Positions 51,589 through 59,964 of a DNA stretch of 64,000 bases are shown one piece after another; position 1 is the first letter of the stretch, and the number at the start of each line of letters is the position of its first letter. The DNA is from Pedococcus aerophilus. Lineage in GTDB: Bacteria > Actinomycetota > Actinomycetes > Actinomycetales > Dermatophilaceae. The position numbers were made by a program, and so were the translations under genes. The stretch covers positions 1,196,391-1,260,390 of the forward strand of contig NZ_BAAARN010000001.1 of assembly GCF_039532215.1 (NCBI RefSeq). The letters are read 5' to 3'. A model generated the notes under the pieces. The model searched no databases and was not told the DNA's origin. It saw only the letters and a list, made by a program, of their open reading frames with translations.

Positions 51589-54321
51589 TCACGCGTCGGC
51601 GACTCCGGCGAGGGGCAGGGTGAAGGTGAAGCACGCACCGCCGTCCGCGCCGCTCCCGGCGCGCATGTCGCCGCCGTGCAGCCGCACGATGTCCCTCGAG
51701 ATGGCCAGTCCCAGGCCCGACCCCTGGTGCGAGCGGGTGTCGGTCGCGTCGACCTGCACGAACGGCTCGAAGATCTTCTCGACCATCTCTGCGGGGATGC
51801 CGGTGCCGTGGTCACGCACCTCGATCGTGGCCCACGTGGCGTCCGTCGTGACGTCGAGGTCGATCGTCGCCCCGGCCTCGGAGAACTTCGATGCGTTGAC
51901 CAGCAGGTTGGCCAGCACCTGGACGATGCGGTCGGCGTCGACCCCGACCACCACCGGGGTCGGCGTGTAGCTCAGGCCGACCGACGCCTTCTTCAGCGCG
52001 GCCTCGGAGTCGAGGGCGGCCGCGGCGACGAGGTCGTCGACCGAGACCTCGGCCGGGTGGAGCACCAGCCGCCCGGTGCGCAGGCGCTCGGCGTCCAGGA
52101 TGTCGCTGACGAGGCGGACCAGGCGGTCGGCGCTGGTGGTCGCCAGCTCGACCATCCGCGCCGCCGGGGCCGGGAGCTCCCCCGCCGCCCCTCCGCTGAG
52201 CAGCCCGAGCGATCCCCGGAGCGAGGTGAGGGGGGTCCGCAGCTCGTGGCTGACCATGGCGGTGAACTGGTCCTTCATCCGCTCCACCTCCCGCACCCGA
52301 CCGATGTCGCGGATGATGACCACCGCACCGGCACCGGTCCGCATCGGGGAGACCACCCACTCGACGTCGAACCGAGTTCCGTCGTCACGCCGGTAGGCAC
52401 CCCGCTCCGGCAGCCCGCGCGCCGTCGTGGGGTCGAGCCCGGCGGCCGACACGGCGCCGGACAACCTCAGGACGTCCTTGTCGGTGTGCCCGAGGATGTC
52501 GTCGCGTGAACGCCTGACCAGGTCCTCGCCCGCGCGGTTGACGAAGGTGATGACGCCCTCGCCGTTGACGCCGAAGATCCCCTCCTCGACCGAGTCGAGG
52601 ACCGCGCCCATCCGATCGGTCAGCTCCTGCAGGGCCGCTGCCTGGGACGCGAGGTCGTCCTCGGCGTAGTGGCGCTCCACGCTGCGGCCCAGGTGCACAC
52701 CGACCTGGCTCATCACGTCGGTGACGGCGGGGTCCTCGGTGACGACGGCGCTGGAGAACATCTCCAGGACGCCCACGGCGACGTCCCGCACCCGGATCGG
52801 GAGCGCGACAGCCGTCTGGAGTCCGAGCGACTCAGCAGCCCGGTGCCACTGCGGCGCGCCCCAGTCCTTGGTGGTGCCCCAGGCGGGGAGCCCGCTGTCC
52901 ATGGCCCGGCCGACCACGGCCAGGTCCGCCAGCTCCGAGGCCTCGGTGACTCCCCGGAACTCGGTGTCGTCCAGGGCGGCGGACGCGGCCCACATGTGGG
53001 TGGAGGCGACGGTTCCGGGGCGGGGGGCGAGCCAGGCGTGTCCCACGTCCCAGCCACCGAACTCGCAGAGCGCTTCCAGCGTCCGGGCGACGGCCGCCTC
53101 GACACTCGCGGCGGAGTTGGCGGCAGCAGCCGCGGTGCCGAGGAGCTCCAGCACCCGCTGCTGGGTGGTCAGGGCGTCGGCGGCGGTCGCGAGCTCGCGC
53201 TGGAGCGCGCGATCTGTGGTGACGTCGCGGAAGCTCCACACGCGACCCACGACCTGGCCCTCCAGCAGCTGTGGCTGCGAGTACCGCTCGAACGTCCGAC
53301 CGTCCTTGAACGCGATCTCGTCGAAGCTCGTCGCACCGACGTTCTCGTAGAGCGCCGCCACCCCGGCCACGAAGGCCGACGGGTCGACGAGCTGGTCGAG
53401 CACCGAGGCCATCACCGCGTCGTCGTCACCGGCCTCCAGCAGCTCGGGGCTGACCTGCCACATCGTGGCGAACTTCTGGTTGTGTCCGACGACGTGACCG
53501 GCCTCGTCGACCACGAGCAGACCGTCGACCGTGGACTCGAGGGTCGCGGCGAGCAGGGCGGCCGACCTCAATGAGCGGGACCGGTCGACCAGCATGCGCT
53601 GCGCCTGCAGGCTCATGGCACAGAGCCAGTCGACGGCGTCGTCGACGTCCGCGGACGGCACCGCCACGATCGTCACCGTCCCGGGTTCCTCGCTCCCGCA
53701 GTCGCGCACGTGCTCGACGGCACCGGCCGTGTCCGGGTAGCTGCCCGAGGCCGACGGGTCGATCGCCACGAGGACGTCACCACCGCACACCACCTCGCAG
53801 CGCAGCGCCATGCACATCTCGCCGGAGGCACGGACGAGCGGCCGCAGGCAGTCGGCCAACCCCGCGCCCCCGCTGACCATGTCGACGAGGTGGCCGTGCG
53901 CGGCCACCTTCAGCTCCGACCGGCGCAGCGAGGTGACGTCGACGAAGACCCCGTCGAAGACACGCCCCTCCACGGGGTCATCGACGACGTTGGCCTCGTC
54001 GAGGACCCACACGAGCCGGCCGTCGTCGCGGACGATGCGGTACTCCGACACCAGCTCGCCGCGTCGGAAGCCGATCTCCTCCTGGCGCAGTGCCGCGTCA
54101 CGGTCCGCCGGGTGCAGGTGGTGGGACCAGTAGTCGTCGTCCTCCAGGATCTCGGTCGCGGTCGCCCCGAGGACGTCCTTGACGCCACCGGCGACGGCCA
54201 GGAACCGGCCCTGCTCCCCCGGCACCGCCCGGTACGTGACGACGCGTCGGATCTGGGACTCGACCTCGGGCAGGACGTCATGGGCGCGGGGATGTTCGGC
54301 TGTGGGGCTCACCTGCACCAT
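51589..54321 (-). CDS. Multi-sensor histidine kinase (PAS-PAS-GAF-PAS-HisKA-HATPase)
   Basis: A cytosolic kinase of about 910 aa. In order it shows a PAS fold with a PAC tail (VSEYRIVRDDGRLVWVLDEA), a linker, a second PAS (TVDGLLVVDEAGHVVGHNQKF), a GAF domain (about 410-560), a third PAS (VEEGIFGVNGEGVITFVNRAGEDL), then HisKA with the phospho-acceptor VSHELRTPLTSL and an HATPase with NLLVNASKFS, VRDHGTGIP and GSGLGLAIS. There are no membrane helices. The start is uncertain: ATG 54321 lies right after GGAGGA, and GTG 54318 is an alternative. No partner regulator is adjacent; the orphan receiver at 46.9 kb is one candidate. Confidence 0.92.
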   Translation of the reverse strand: MVQVSPTAEHPRAHDVLPEVESQIRRVVTYRAVPGEQGRFLAVAGGVKDVLGATATEILEDDDYWSHHLHPADRDAALRQEEIGFRRGELVSEYRIVRDDGRLVWVLDEANVVDDPVEGRVFDGVFVDVTSLRRSELKVAAHGHLVDMVSGGAGLADCLRPLVRASGEMCMALRCEVVCGGDVLVAIDPSASGSYPDTAGAVEHVRDCGSEEPGTVTIVAVPSADVDDAVDWLCAMSLQAQRMLVDRSRSLRSAALLAATLESTVDGLLVVDEAGHVVGHNQKFATMWQVSPELLEAGDDDAVMASVLDQLVDPSAFVAGVAALYENVGATSFDEIAFKDGRTFERYSQPQLLEGQVVGRVWSFRDVTTDRALQRELATAADALTTQQRVLELLGTAAAAANSAASVEAAVARTLEALCEFGGWDVGHAWLAPRPGTVASTHMWAASAALDDTEFRGVTEASELADLAVVGRAMDSGLPAWGTTKDWGAPQWHRAAESLGLQTAVALPIRVRDVAVGVLEMFSSAVVTEDPAVTDVMSQVGVHLGRSVERHYAEDDLASQAAALQELTDRMGAVLDSVEEGIFGVNGEGVITFVNRAGEDLVRRSRDDILGHTDKDVLRLSGAVSAAGLDPTTARGLPERGAYRRDDGTRFDVEWVVSPMRTGAGAVVIIRDIGRVREVERMKDQFTAMVSHELRTPLTSLRGSLGLLSGGAAGELPAPAARMVELATTSADRLVRLVSDILDAERLRTGRLVLHPAEVSVDDLVAAAALDSEAALKKASVGLSYTPTPVVVGVDADRIVQVLANLLVNASKFSEAGATIDLDVTTDATWATIEVRDHGTGIPAEMVEKIFEPFVQVDATDTRSHQGSGLGLAISRDIVRLHGGDMRAGSGADGGACFTFTLPLAGVADA

Positions 54322-54466
54322 TCCTCCCTGCACCGTCCTGCACGGTCACCGCCAGGCCCGATCGTAGAACCGCGAGAGACGTCCAGGCCGCTATTGCCCG
54401 AACACCGCGCGGTGGGGCCGGTGCCCACGCTCTCGCCGGTGGCTCCGCGACCACGGCCACATAGAC

Positions 54467-54751
54467 GTGGTGACGCTCGGCGGCTTCACCCTTGGCCGAG
54501 GCGTCTTCGAGCTGGGCTGGCGCTGGTCCGACGACGTCAAGCCCATAGCCGGGACGGAGTCGTGCCCGGTCCACCACACCGGGAAGTGCCGGTCCGGGCA
54601 GATGACCGTGCGATTCACGGACGGCACCGAGCTCGAGGTGGGTCCGGGGGACGTCCTGGACATCTACCCCGGCCACGATGCCTGGACCGTGGGCGAGGAA
54701 CCCTACGTCCTGGTGGACACCGGAGTCGCCGCGTACGCGGTCCCCAGCTGA
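54467..54751 (+). CDS. Cupin domain protein, start uncertain
   Basis: A small single-domain beta-barrel of 94 aa from GTG 54467. The cupin pattern is visible: GRGVFELGWRWSDDVKPIAGTESC, HHTGKCRSGQMTVRF with paired histidines, then GPGDVLDIYPGHDAWTVGEEP. Similarity to relatives seems to begin before the GTG (DHGHIDVVTLGG), but no good upstream start codon or ribosome site is seen, so the 5' end may be damaged. It could bind a metal. It is divergent from the histidine kinase. Function unknown. Confidence 0.6.
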   Translation: MVTLGGFTLGRGVFELGWRWSDDVKPIAGTESCPVHHTGKCRSGQMTVRFTDGTELEVGPGDVLDIYPGHDAWTVGEEPYVLVDTGVAAYAVPS

Positions 54752-54845
54752 CCGACCGGACCTGTCACGAACCTGCTGTCCCCGCGTAGCACGAGGCGGG
54801 CCTCCGACGCCCCGCCGGCGTCGTGGCAAGGGCGGCTCGGGCATG

Positions 54846-55563
<718 letters not shown>

Positions 55564-55608
55564 GGGGCGAGTCTCCTTCGTGTGTGCGGGAGCGGCAGGC
55601 GGGCTGAC

Positions 55609-55734
55609 TCAGGCGAGCTCGTTCTGCCGGGCGAGCTGGGCGCGGATGGCGTCCATGTCCACGGCATGAACTTGATCAATGACCCGCTCGAGGCCGGCTG
55701 CGGGCAGCGCTCCGGTCAGGATCGTGGTGCTCAT
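55609..55734 (-). CDS. 41-aa protein at the head of the sulfur operon
   Basis: A short frame from ATG 55734 with AAGGAAG 9 bases upstream. The peptide begins MSTTILTGALPAAGLERVID and ends in MDAIRAQLARQNELA; it is likely to be helical and soluble and has no cysteine. It is the first frame after the CstR operator at 55764 and lies 45 bp before DUF302. I know no family for it. Good ribosome site and position argue for a real gene. Confidence 0.55.
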   Translation of the reverse strand: MSTTILTGALPAAGLERVIDQVHAVDMDAIRAQLARQNELA

Positions 55735-55763
55735 GTGGGTACTTCCTTGTTCTGCTCAAGTGA

Positions 55764-55783
55764 GCATACCTACTGGGGTATGC
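55764..55783. promoter_or_regulatory. CstR/CsoR-type operator (minus-strand operon)
   Basis: GCATACCTACTGGGGTATGC has symmetric arms GCATACC/GGTATGC around a G-tract, the known CsoR/CstR operator form. It lies 30 bases before the 41-aa frame, over its likely promoter. Confidence 0.7.
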
Positions 55784-55860
55784 AACCTTCTCCCGGTCTC
55801 AGCCATTCCCATCGCCTCAGCAGATACCCGATGGGGCACATCACGCACGCTCTCCTCGAT

Positions 55861-55888
55861 TTGACTGGAATGCCCCCGGGGGTACTAC
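55861..55888 (+). promoter_or_regulatory. Promoter of the rhodanese/persulfide operon
   Basis: TTGACT, 16 bases, TACTAC. A CstR-type operator follows immediately at 55903. Confidence 0.5.
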
Positions 55889-55902
55889 CGTTGGAGTCAT
55901 CA

Positions 55903-55920
55903 GATACCCCGCTGGGTATC
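55903..55920 (+). promoter_or_regulatory. CstR/CsoR-type operator (plus-strand operon)
   Basis: GATACCCCGCTGGGTATC is a near-perfect inverted repeat just before the rhodanese start. A weaker half-site GATACCCGATGGGGCA is at 55823. Binding here would block transcription from the promoter at 55861. Confidence 0.72.
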
Positions 55921-55929
55921 GGAGTCCAG

Positions 55930-56268
55930 ATGAAGGCGAGCAGTCAGATGTCCGAGGTCAGCCTCGATGCGTTCACCGCAGCCCACGCCGACGGCGCATG
56001 CGTCATCGACGTCCGCGAGCCCGGCGAGTACGTCGGTGGTCACGTCCCCGGCGCTGTGCTGATGCCGATGGGACAGCTGTCCTCGCGCACGTCTGAGCTC
56101 GACCGGAACCGCCCCGTGTACGTCATCTGCGCCGGCGGCAACCGCTCCGGCGCCATGACCGACTACCTCGTCCACGCCGGCTTCGACGCCCTGTCCGTGG
56201 CGGGCGGCACCGCCGCCTGGGTCACCAGCGGCCGCGCGGTCGTGACTGGTCAGCGCCCCACCGCCTGA
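55930..56268 (+). CDS. Single-domain rhodanese
   Basis: A 112-aa sulfurtransferase that can carry a persulfide on its cysteine. The loop CAGGNRSG has the C-x4-R form of active rhodaneses. The domain start VSLDAFTAAHADGACVIDVREPGEY is typical. It begins at ATG 55930 behind CGGAG (ATG 55948 is an alternative). It is the first gene of the sulfide-oxidation operon, directly after the operator. Confidence 0.9.
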   Translation: MKASSQMSEVSLDAFTAAHADGACVIDVREPGEYVGGHVPGAVLMPMGQLSSRTSELDRNRPVYVICAGGNRSGAMTDYLVHAGFDALSVAGGTAAWVTSGRAVVTGQRPTA

Positions 56269-56327
56269 GCGCCTGAGCGCCTGACCGCCGACCCTCCTCA
56301 CGACCCGATCCCGGAAAGGACCACCCC

Positions 56328-57740
56328 ATGAACACCAGCACGAGCACGACCGTAAGCACCCCGGTCATCATCCCCATCGACACCCCCACCCTCGGGGACC
56401 GCTCCTACCTCGCCCATGACGGCCAGGTCGCTGTGGTCATCGACCCACAACGCGACATCGACCGGGTCCTGGCCCTGGCGTCCGACGCCGGTGTGCGCAT
56501 CACCGACGTCTTCGAGACCCACATCCACAACGACTACGTGACCGGTGGGCTGGCCCTCGCGCAGGCGACCGGCGCCCGCTACCACGTCAACGCGGCCGAT
56601 GACGTGGCCTACGAGCGCTCCCCCATCAGCGACGACGATGTCGTCGAGGTGTCCCCCACGATGCGGGTCCGCGCCATCGCCACCCCCGGCCACACCTTCA
56701 CGCACCTGTCCTACGCCCTTGAGGCTGCACCCGGTGATGGTGAGGCATTCGAGCCGGTCGGCGTCTTCACCGGTGGGTCGCTGCTCTTCGGCGCCACCGG
56801 ACGGCCGGACCTGCTCGGACACGACCACACCCACGACCTGGTCCACCACCAGTTCGCCTCGGCGCACCGCCTCGCCGAGGAGCTGCCCGAGCACACCCAC
56901 GTCCTGCCCACCCACGGCTTCGGGTCCTTCTGCTCCACCGGTTCCACCGGTGACACCACCGCCTCCACCATCGGTGACGAGAAGCGCCAGAACCCCGCCC
57001 TGACCCGAGACCAGGAGCGCTGGGTCGCCGACACCCTGGCCGGCCTGGACGCCTACCCGGCTTACTACGCCCACATGGCCCCAGCCAACGAGGCCGGCCC
57101 GAGCGCGCCCGACCTGACCGCGCCGCAGACGGTCGACAAGGTCACCCTCGCTGCGCACATCGCGGCCGGAGAATGGGTGGTCGACCTGCGCACCCGCACC
57201 GCGTTCGCCGCCGGCCACGTCACCGGCACCCTGAACTTCGGCCTCGACGGCCAGTTCGCCACCTACCTCGGCTGGCTCATCCCGTGGGGCACGCCACTGA
57301 CCCTGCTCGGCGACAGCGCGGAGCAGGTCGCCGACGCGCAGCGTGAGCTGGTCCGCATCGGCATCGACCACCTCGAAGGCGCCGCGACCGGCACCCCGGA
57401 CCAGTGGACCGACAACCCGCTCGGAAGCTTCGAGCGGGCCGTCTTCGCCGACCTGGCCCAGGTCCGTCACCACCGGCCCGTCACCGTCCTGGACGTCCGC
57501 CGGGCGTCGGAGTTCGACGACGGGCACATCGACGGCGCCGTGAACATCCCGCTCCACGAGCTGCTTTCCCGCATCGGCGACGTCCCAGCCGGTGAGGTGT
57601 GGGTGCACTGCGCCGGCGGCTACCGCGCCTCCATCGCCGCCTCCGTCCTCGCCGCCCGCGGCATCCCGATCGTGGCGGTGGACGACAGCTTCGGGGAGAA
57701 CGCCGCCAGCTCCGGCATGCCCATCACCGCAGCAGCCTGA
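56328..57740 (+). CDS. Metallo-beta-lactamase/rhodanese fusion, persulfide dioxygenase-like (CstB type)
   Basis: A 470-aa fusion. Residues 1-240 form a metallo-beta-lactamase fold of the ETHE1/CstB kind with ETHIHNDYVTGG (H65, H67, D69) and TPGHTFTHLSY (H122). The usual third iron ligand, Asp in TGD, is Gly150 (FTGGSLLFG). Two rhodanese domains follow: the first has no catalytic cysteine (LLGDS), the second has VHCAGGYRAS. CstB turns low-molecular persulfides into thiosulfate or sulfite. ATG 56328 follows GGAAAGGA. It is 60 bp behind the single rhodanese. Activity with the missing ligand is unsure. Confidence 0.85.
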   Translation: MNTSTSTTVSTPVIIPIDTPTLGDRSYLAHDGQVAVVIDPQRDIDRVLALASDAGVRITDVFETHIHNDYVTGGLALAQATGARYHVNAADDVAYERSPISDDDVVEVSPTMRVRAIATPGHTFTHLSYALEAAPGDGEAFEPVGVFTGGSLLFGATGRPDLLGHDHTHDLVHHQFASAHRLAEELPEHTHVLPTHGFGSFCSTGSTGDTTASTIGDEKRQNPALTRDQERWVADTLAGLDAYPAYYAHMAPANEAGPSAPDLTAPQTVDKVTLAAHIAAGEWVVDLRTRTAFAAGHVTGTLNFGLDGQFATYLGWLIPWGTPLTLLGDSAEQVADAQRELVRIGIDHLEGAATGTPDQWTDNPLGSFERAVFADLAQVRHHRPVTVLDVRRASEFDDGHIDGAVNIPLHELLSRIGDVPAGEVWVHCAGGYRASIAASVLAARGIPIVAVDDSFGENAASSGMPITAAA

Positions 57741-57795
57741 CCACACCCGACCTGACCACCGATCCTTCGCACACCCTCACCCAAGGAGAACCACC

Positions 57796-57975
57796 ATGTG
57801 CCGTCCCGTGAACTGCAAGGTCTGCGGCAAGACCACCTGGGCCGGCTGCGGCCAGCACGTCGACCACGTCATGGCCGGCGTTCCCCGCGCCGACCGCTGC
57901 CCTGGCCACAGCGCCGACGAGTTGGCCGCATCTGGTGGCGGCTCGTTCCTCGGCCGCCTCTTCGGCCGGAACTGA
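57796..57975 (+). CDS. Small cysteine-rich protein of the sulfur operon
   Basis: A 59-aa protein with a strong ribosome site (AAGGAG). It has a CxxC knuckle at the start (VNCKVCGKTTWAGCGQHVDHV) and a further Cys/His pair (DRCPGH), which together can make a small zinc ribbon or carry sulfane sulfur. The Gly/Ser linker and FLGRLFGRN end resemble a C-terminal helix for docking. It lies between the persulfide enzyme and the exporter, as I recall from other actinobacteria. Its function is unknown. Confidence 0.75.
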   Translation: MCRPVNCKVCGKTTWAGCGQHVDHVMAGVPRADRCPGHSADELAASGGGSFLGRLFGRN

Positions 57976-58071
57976 CCCGCACAACCCCCTCAGACCGGGC
58001 GCCGGCCGTCGTCCCCCCTGTCCGGCGGCGCCCTGACCGGGACGCGCACCCCCCTGCTGCGTCCTGGTCAA

Positions 58072-58111
58072 CCCGTCGGGGGTCGGCCCCCCTGCGCCTG
58101 CCCCCGACGGG
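58072..58111 (+). terminator. Hairpin between the small Cys protein and the TauE/SafE gene
   Basis: CCCGTCGGGGG and its complement form an 11-bp stem with an 18-base loop, 30 bases before the exporter start. It may be a partial terminator or a processing site. No T-run follows. Confidence 0.5.
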
Positions 58112-58140
58112 CCAACAAAACCTAGGAGAGAACACCTACC

Positions 58141-58953
58141 GTGTCGCCCTTGGTACTACCCCTTGGACTGCTCATCGGCCTCGCGCTCGGTGCGCTCGGC
58201 GGTGGTGGGTCCATCCTCACCGTCCCCGCCCTGGTCTACCTGCTCAGCCAGGACCCGCGTGCGGCCACGACCAGCTCGCTGCTCATCGTCGGAGCCACGT
58301 CCCTCATCGCCCTGGTCCCGCACGCCCGATCCGGCCGGGTCCGGTTCGGTCAAGGCCTGATGTTCGGCGCCCTCGGTACCGCAGGGTCTTTCGCCGGCTC
58401 AGCACTTGCCGCTCACGTCGACCCACAGGTCCTGCTGACCGCGTTCGCCGGGCTCATGCTCGCGGTCGCCACGCTGATGATTCGCCGCTCACTTCTCAGC
58501 ACCGGCGTCGCGGGTGACCTCGAGGACCCCACGGTTGAGCCCATCCTCACGTTCAACCCCATCACGTGCGCCTGCCCTCGGCTGGCGAAGGTCGTGGTCA
58601 CCGCGACCGCGGCGGGCCTGCTCACCGGGTTCTTCGGCGTCGGCGGCGGATTTGTCCTCGTCCCGGCACTCGTGCTGGCCCTGTCGTTCCCGATGCCCGT
58701 CGCCGTCGGCACCTCCCTGCTCGTCATCGCGGTCAACAGCGCCACCGCCCTGACCGCCCGCATCACCGTCGGCAGCACCCACCTGGACTGGAATCTCATC
58801 GCCGGGTTCACAGCCGCTGCCGTCGTCGGGAGCCTGTTCGGCGGACGCATCACCTCGCGCGTCAAGCCCTCCCACCTGACGCGTGCGTTTGCCGTCCTGC
58901 TCGTCGCCGTCGCGCTGTACACGGCTGCACGCAGCGTCCCCGCCCTGTTCTGA
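58141..58953 (+). CDS. TauE/SafE family sulfite/anion exporter
   Basis: The 270-aa membrane protein has eight hydrophobic segments in two similar halves, each with a Gly-rich helix (GLALGALGGGGSILTVPAL and GLLTGFFGVGGGFVLVPAL), the TauE/SafE hallmark. A loop with CAC (FNPITCACPRL) separates the halves. Family members move sulfite, sulfoacetate or thiosulfate-type anions. Its place after the persulfide enzyme suggests export of the sulfite or thiosulfate formed. It starts with GTG at 58141 behind AGGAGAG. Confidence 0.9.
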   Translation: MSPLVLPLGLLIGLALGALGGGGSILTVPALVYLLSQDPRAATTSSLLIVGATSLIALVPHARSGRVRFGQGLMFGALGTAGSFAGSALAAHVDPQVLLTAFAGLMLAVATLMIRRSLLSTGVAGDLEDPTVEPILTFNPITCACPRLAKVVVTATAAGLLTGFFGVGGGFVLVPALVLALSFPMPVAVGTSLLVIAVNSATALTARITVGSTHLDWNLIAGFTAAAVVGSLFGGRITSRVKPSHLTRAFAVLLVAVALYTAARSVPALF

Positions 58954-59054
58954 CCCGCGCGCGTCTGCGGCGTGAGTTCCTCACGGGGCAGACGCATGCC
59001 CACACCGTCACGACCTGCGCCGGGACCGACCCGGCGCGCCCTCGAAAGGAACCC

Positions 59055-59666
59055 ATGACCTGCCCCACGAACACCACCCCGACCGGCGCCCGGCTGCGCC
59101 GCCCGGCCGCCCTGGACGCTCAGGCGGTCCAGGACTGGCTCACCGCGACGGACGGACCCCGACTGCTCGACGTGCGCAGCCCCGCCGAGTTCACGACCGC
59201 GCACATCCCCGGGTCCTACAACGTCCCCTTGGACCTGCTGCGCGAACACGCAACGGAGCTACGCACCCATCTGGGAGACGACGTCGTCCTGGTCTGCCGC
59301 TCCGGTGCCCGCGCCGCCCAGGCTGAAACCGTGCTTGCCACCACTGGTCTGGAGAACCTGCACGTCCTGGCCGGTGGCATCACCGCCTGGGAAGCCGTCG
59401 GTGGCCCCCTGACGCGCGGCGCGCAGACGTGGGAACTCGAACGGCAGGTGCGCCTGGTCGCCGGCAGCATCGTGTTGGCCGGGGTGCTGACCAGCACCGT
59501 CGTCCCATGGACCAAGTGGATCTCTGCCGGCATCGGTGCGGGCCTGACGGGAGCAGCCGTGACGAACAGCTGCGCCATGGGCATGCTGCTGTCCAAGCTG
59601 CCGTACAACCGTCGCAACGCCCTTGAGCTGGCGGCAGTCCTGCGCGACCTGCGAGACGACCTGTAG
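59055..59666 (+). CDS. Rhodanese with C-terminal membrane domain (DUF2892)
   Basis: A 203-aa protein. Residues 20-120 form a rhodanese domain with the active loop VCRSGARAAQ (C-x4-R). Then come LERQVRLVAGSIVLAGVLTSTVV and WISAGIGAGLTGAAVTNSCAMGMLLSKLPYN, the two-helix DUF2892 anchor with a conserved cysteine. It would hold the rhodanese at the inner membrane near the exporter. ATG 59055 follows AAAGGA. It is the last gene of the operon; a strong hairpin follows. Confidence 0.9.
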   Translation: MTCPTNTTPTGARLRRPAALDAQAVQDWLTATDGPRLLDVRSPAEFTTAHIPGSYNVPLDLLREHATELRTHLGDDVVLVCRSGARAAQAETVLATTGLENLHVLAGGITAWEAVGGPLTRGAQTWELERQVRLVAGSIVLAGVLTSTVVPWTKWISAGIGAGLTGAAVTNSCAMGMLLSKLPYNRRNALELAAVLRDLRDDL

Positions 59667-59714
59667 CCCGCGGAAGGAGCAGCGCTTCGGCAGATGCGGC
59701 AGCGCAGAGACAGC

Positions 59715-59745
59715 AGAAGGCCCGGACCAGTGGTCCGGGCCTTCT
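59715..59745 (+). terminator. Terminator of the sulfur operon
   Basis: AGAAGGCCCGGACCA and its complement form a perfect 15-bp inverted repeat with a single middle base. It lies between the operon end and the convergent tRNA gene and ends in TTCT. Confidence 0.85.
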
Positions 59746-59761
59746 GTCGCTGACGCGTTGG

Positions 59762-59835
59762 TAGCGGGGGCAGGATTTGAACCTGCGACCTCCGGGTTAT
59801 GAGCCCGGCGAGCTACCGAGCTGCTCCACCCCGCG
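59762..59835 (-). tRNA. Initiator tRNA-fMet (CAT)
   Basis: The minus strand folds into a full tRNA of 74 bases: acceptor CGCGGGG/CCCCGC with the unpaired first position typical of initiators, a D-arm GAGCAGCTCGGTAGCTC, an anticodon stem CCGGG/CCCGG around CTCATAA (anticodon CAT), and a T-arm GCAGGTTCAAATCCTGC. The G-C pairs beneath the anticodon loop also mark an initiator. CCA is not encoded. Confidence 0.95.
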
Positions 59836-59964
59836 TCGGTGAACCCAACCTTACGGGACGCCTGCCGCCATCTCCAAATCGTCCCCGACGCGCCATACCG
59901 AGGAGTGCCCGGACCGGGTCACAGAGGCTGGCGACCGGCCCACGGGCCGGTCGCCAGCCTGCTG

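Noticed and set aside
55764-55920. Copper-responsive CsoR regulation of the sulfur operons
   Set aside because: The operator form fits CsoR too, but the repressor lacks the copper-binding histidine and the neighbours are sulfur genes, so the CstR reading is preferred.
58021-58111. Possible riboswitch ahead of the TauE/SafE gene
   Set aside because: Only one simple hairpin is present and no known riboswitch core can be recognised.
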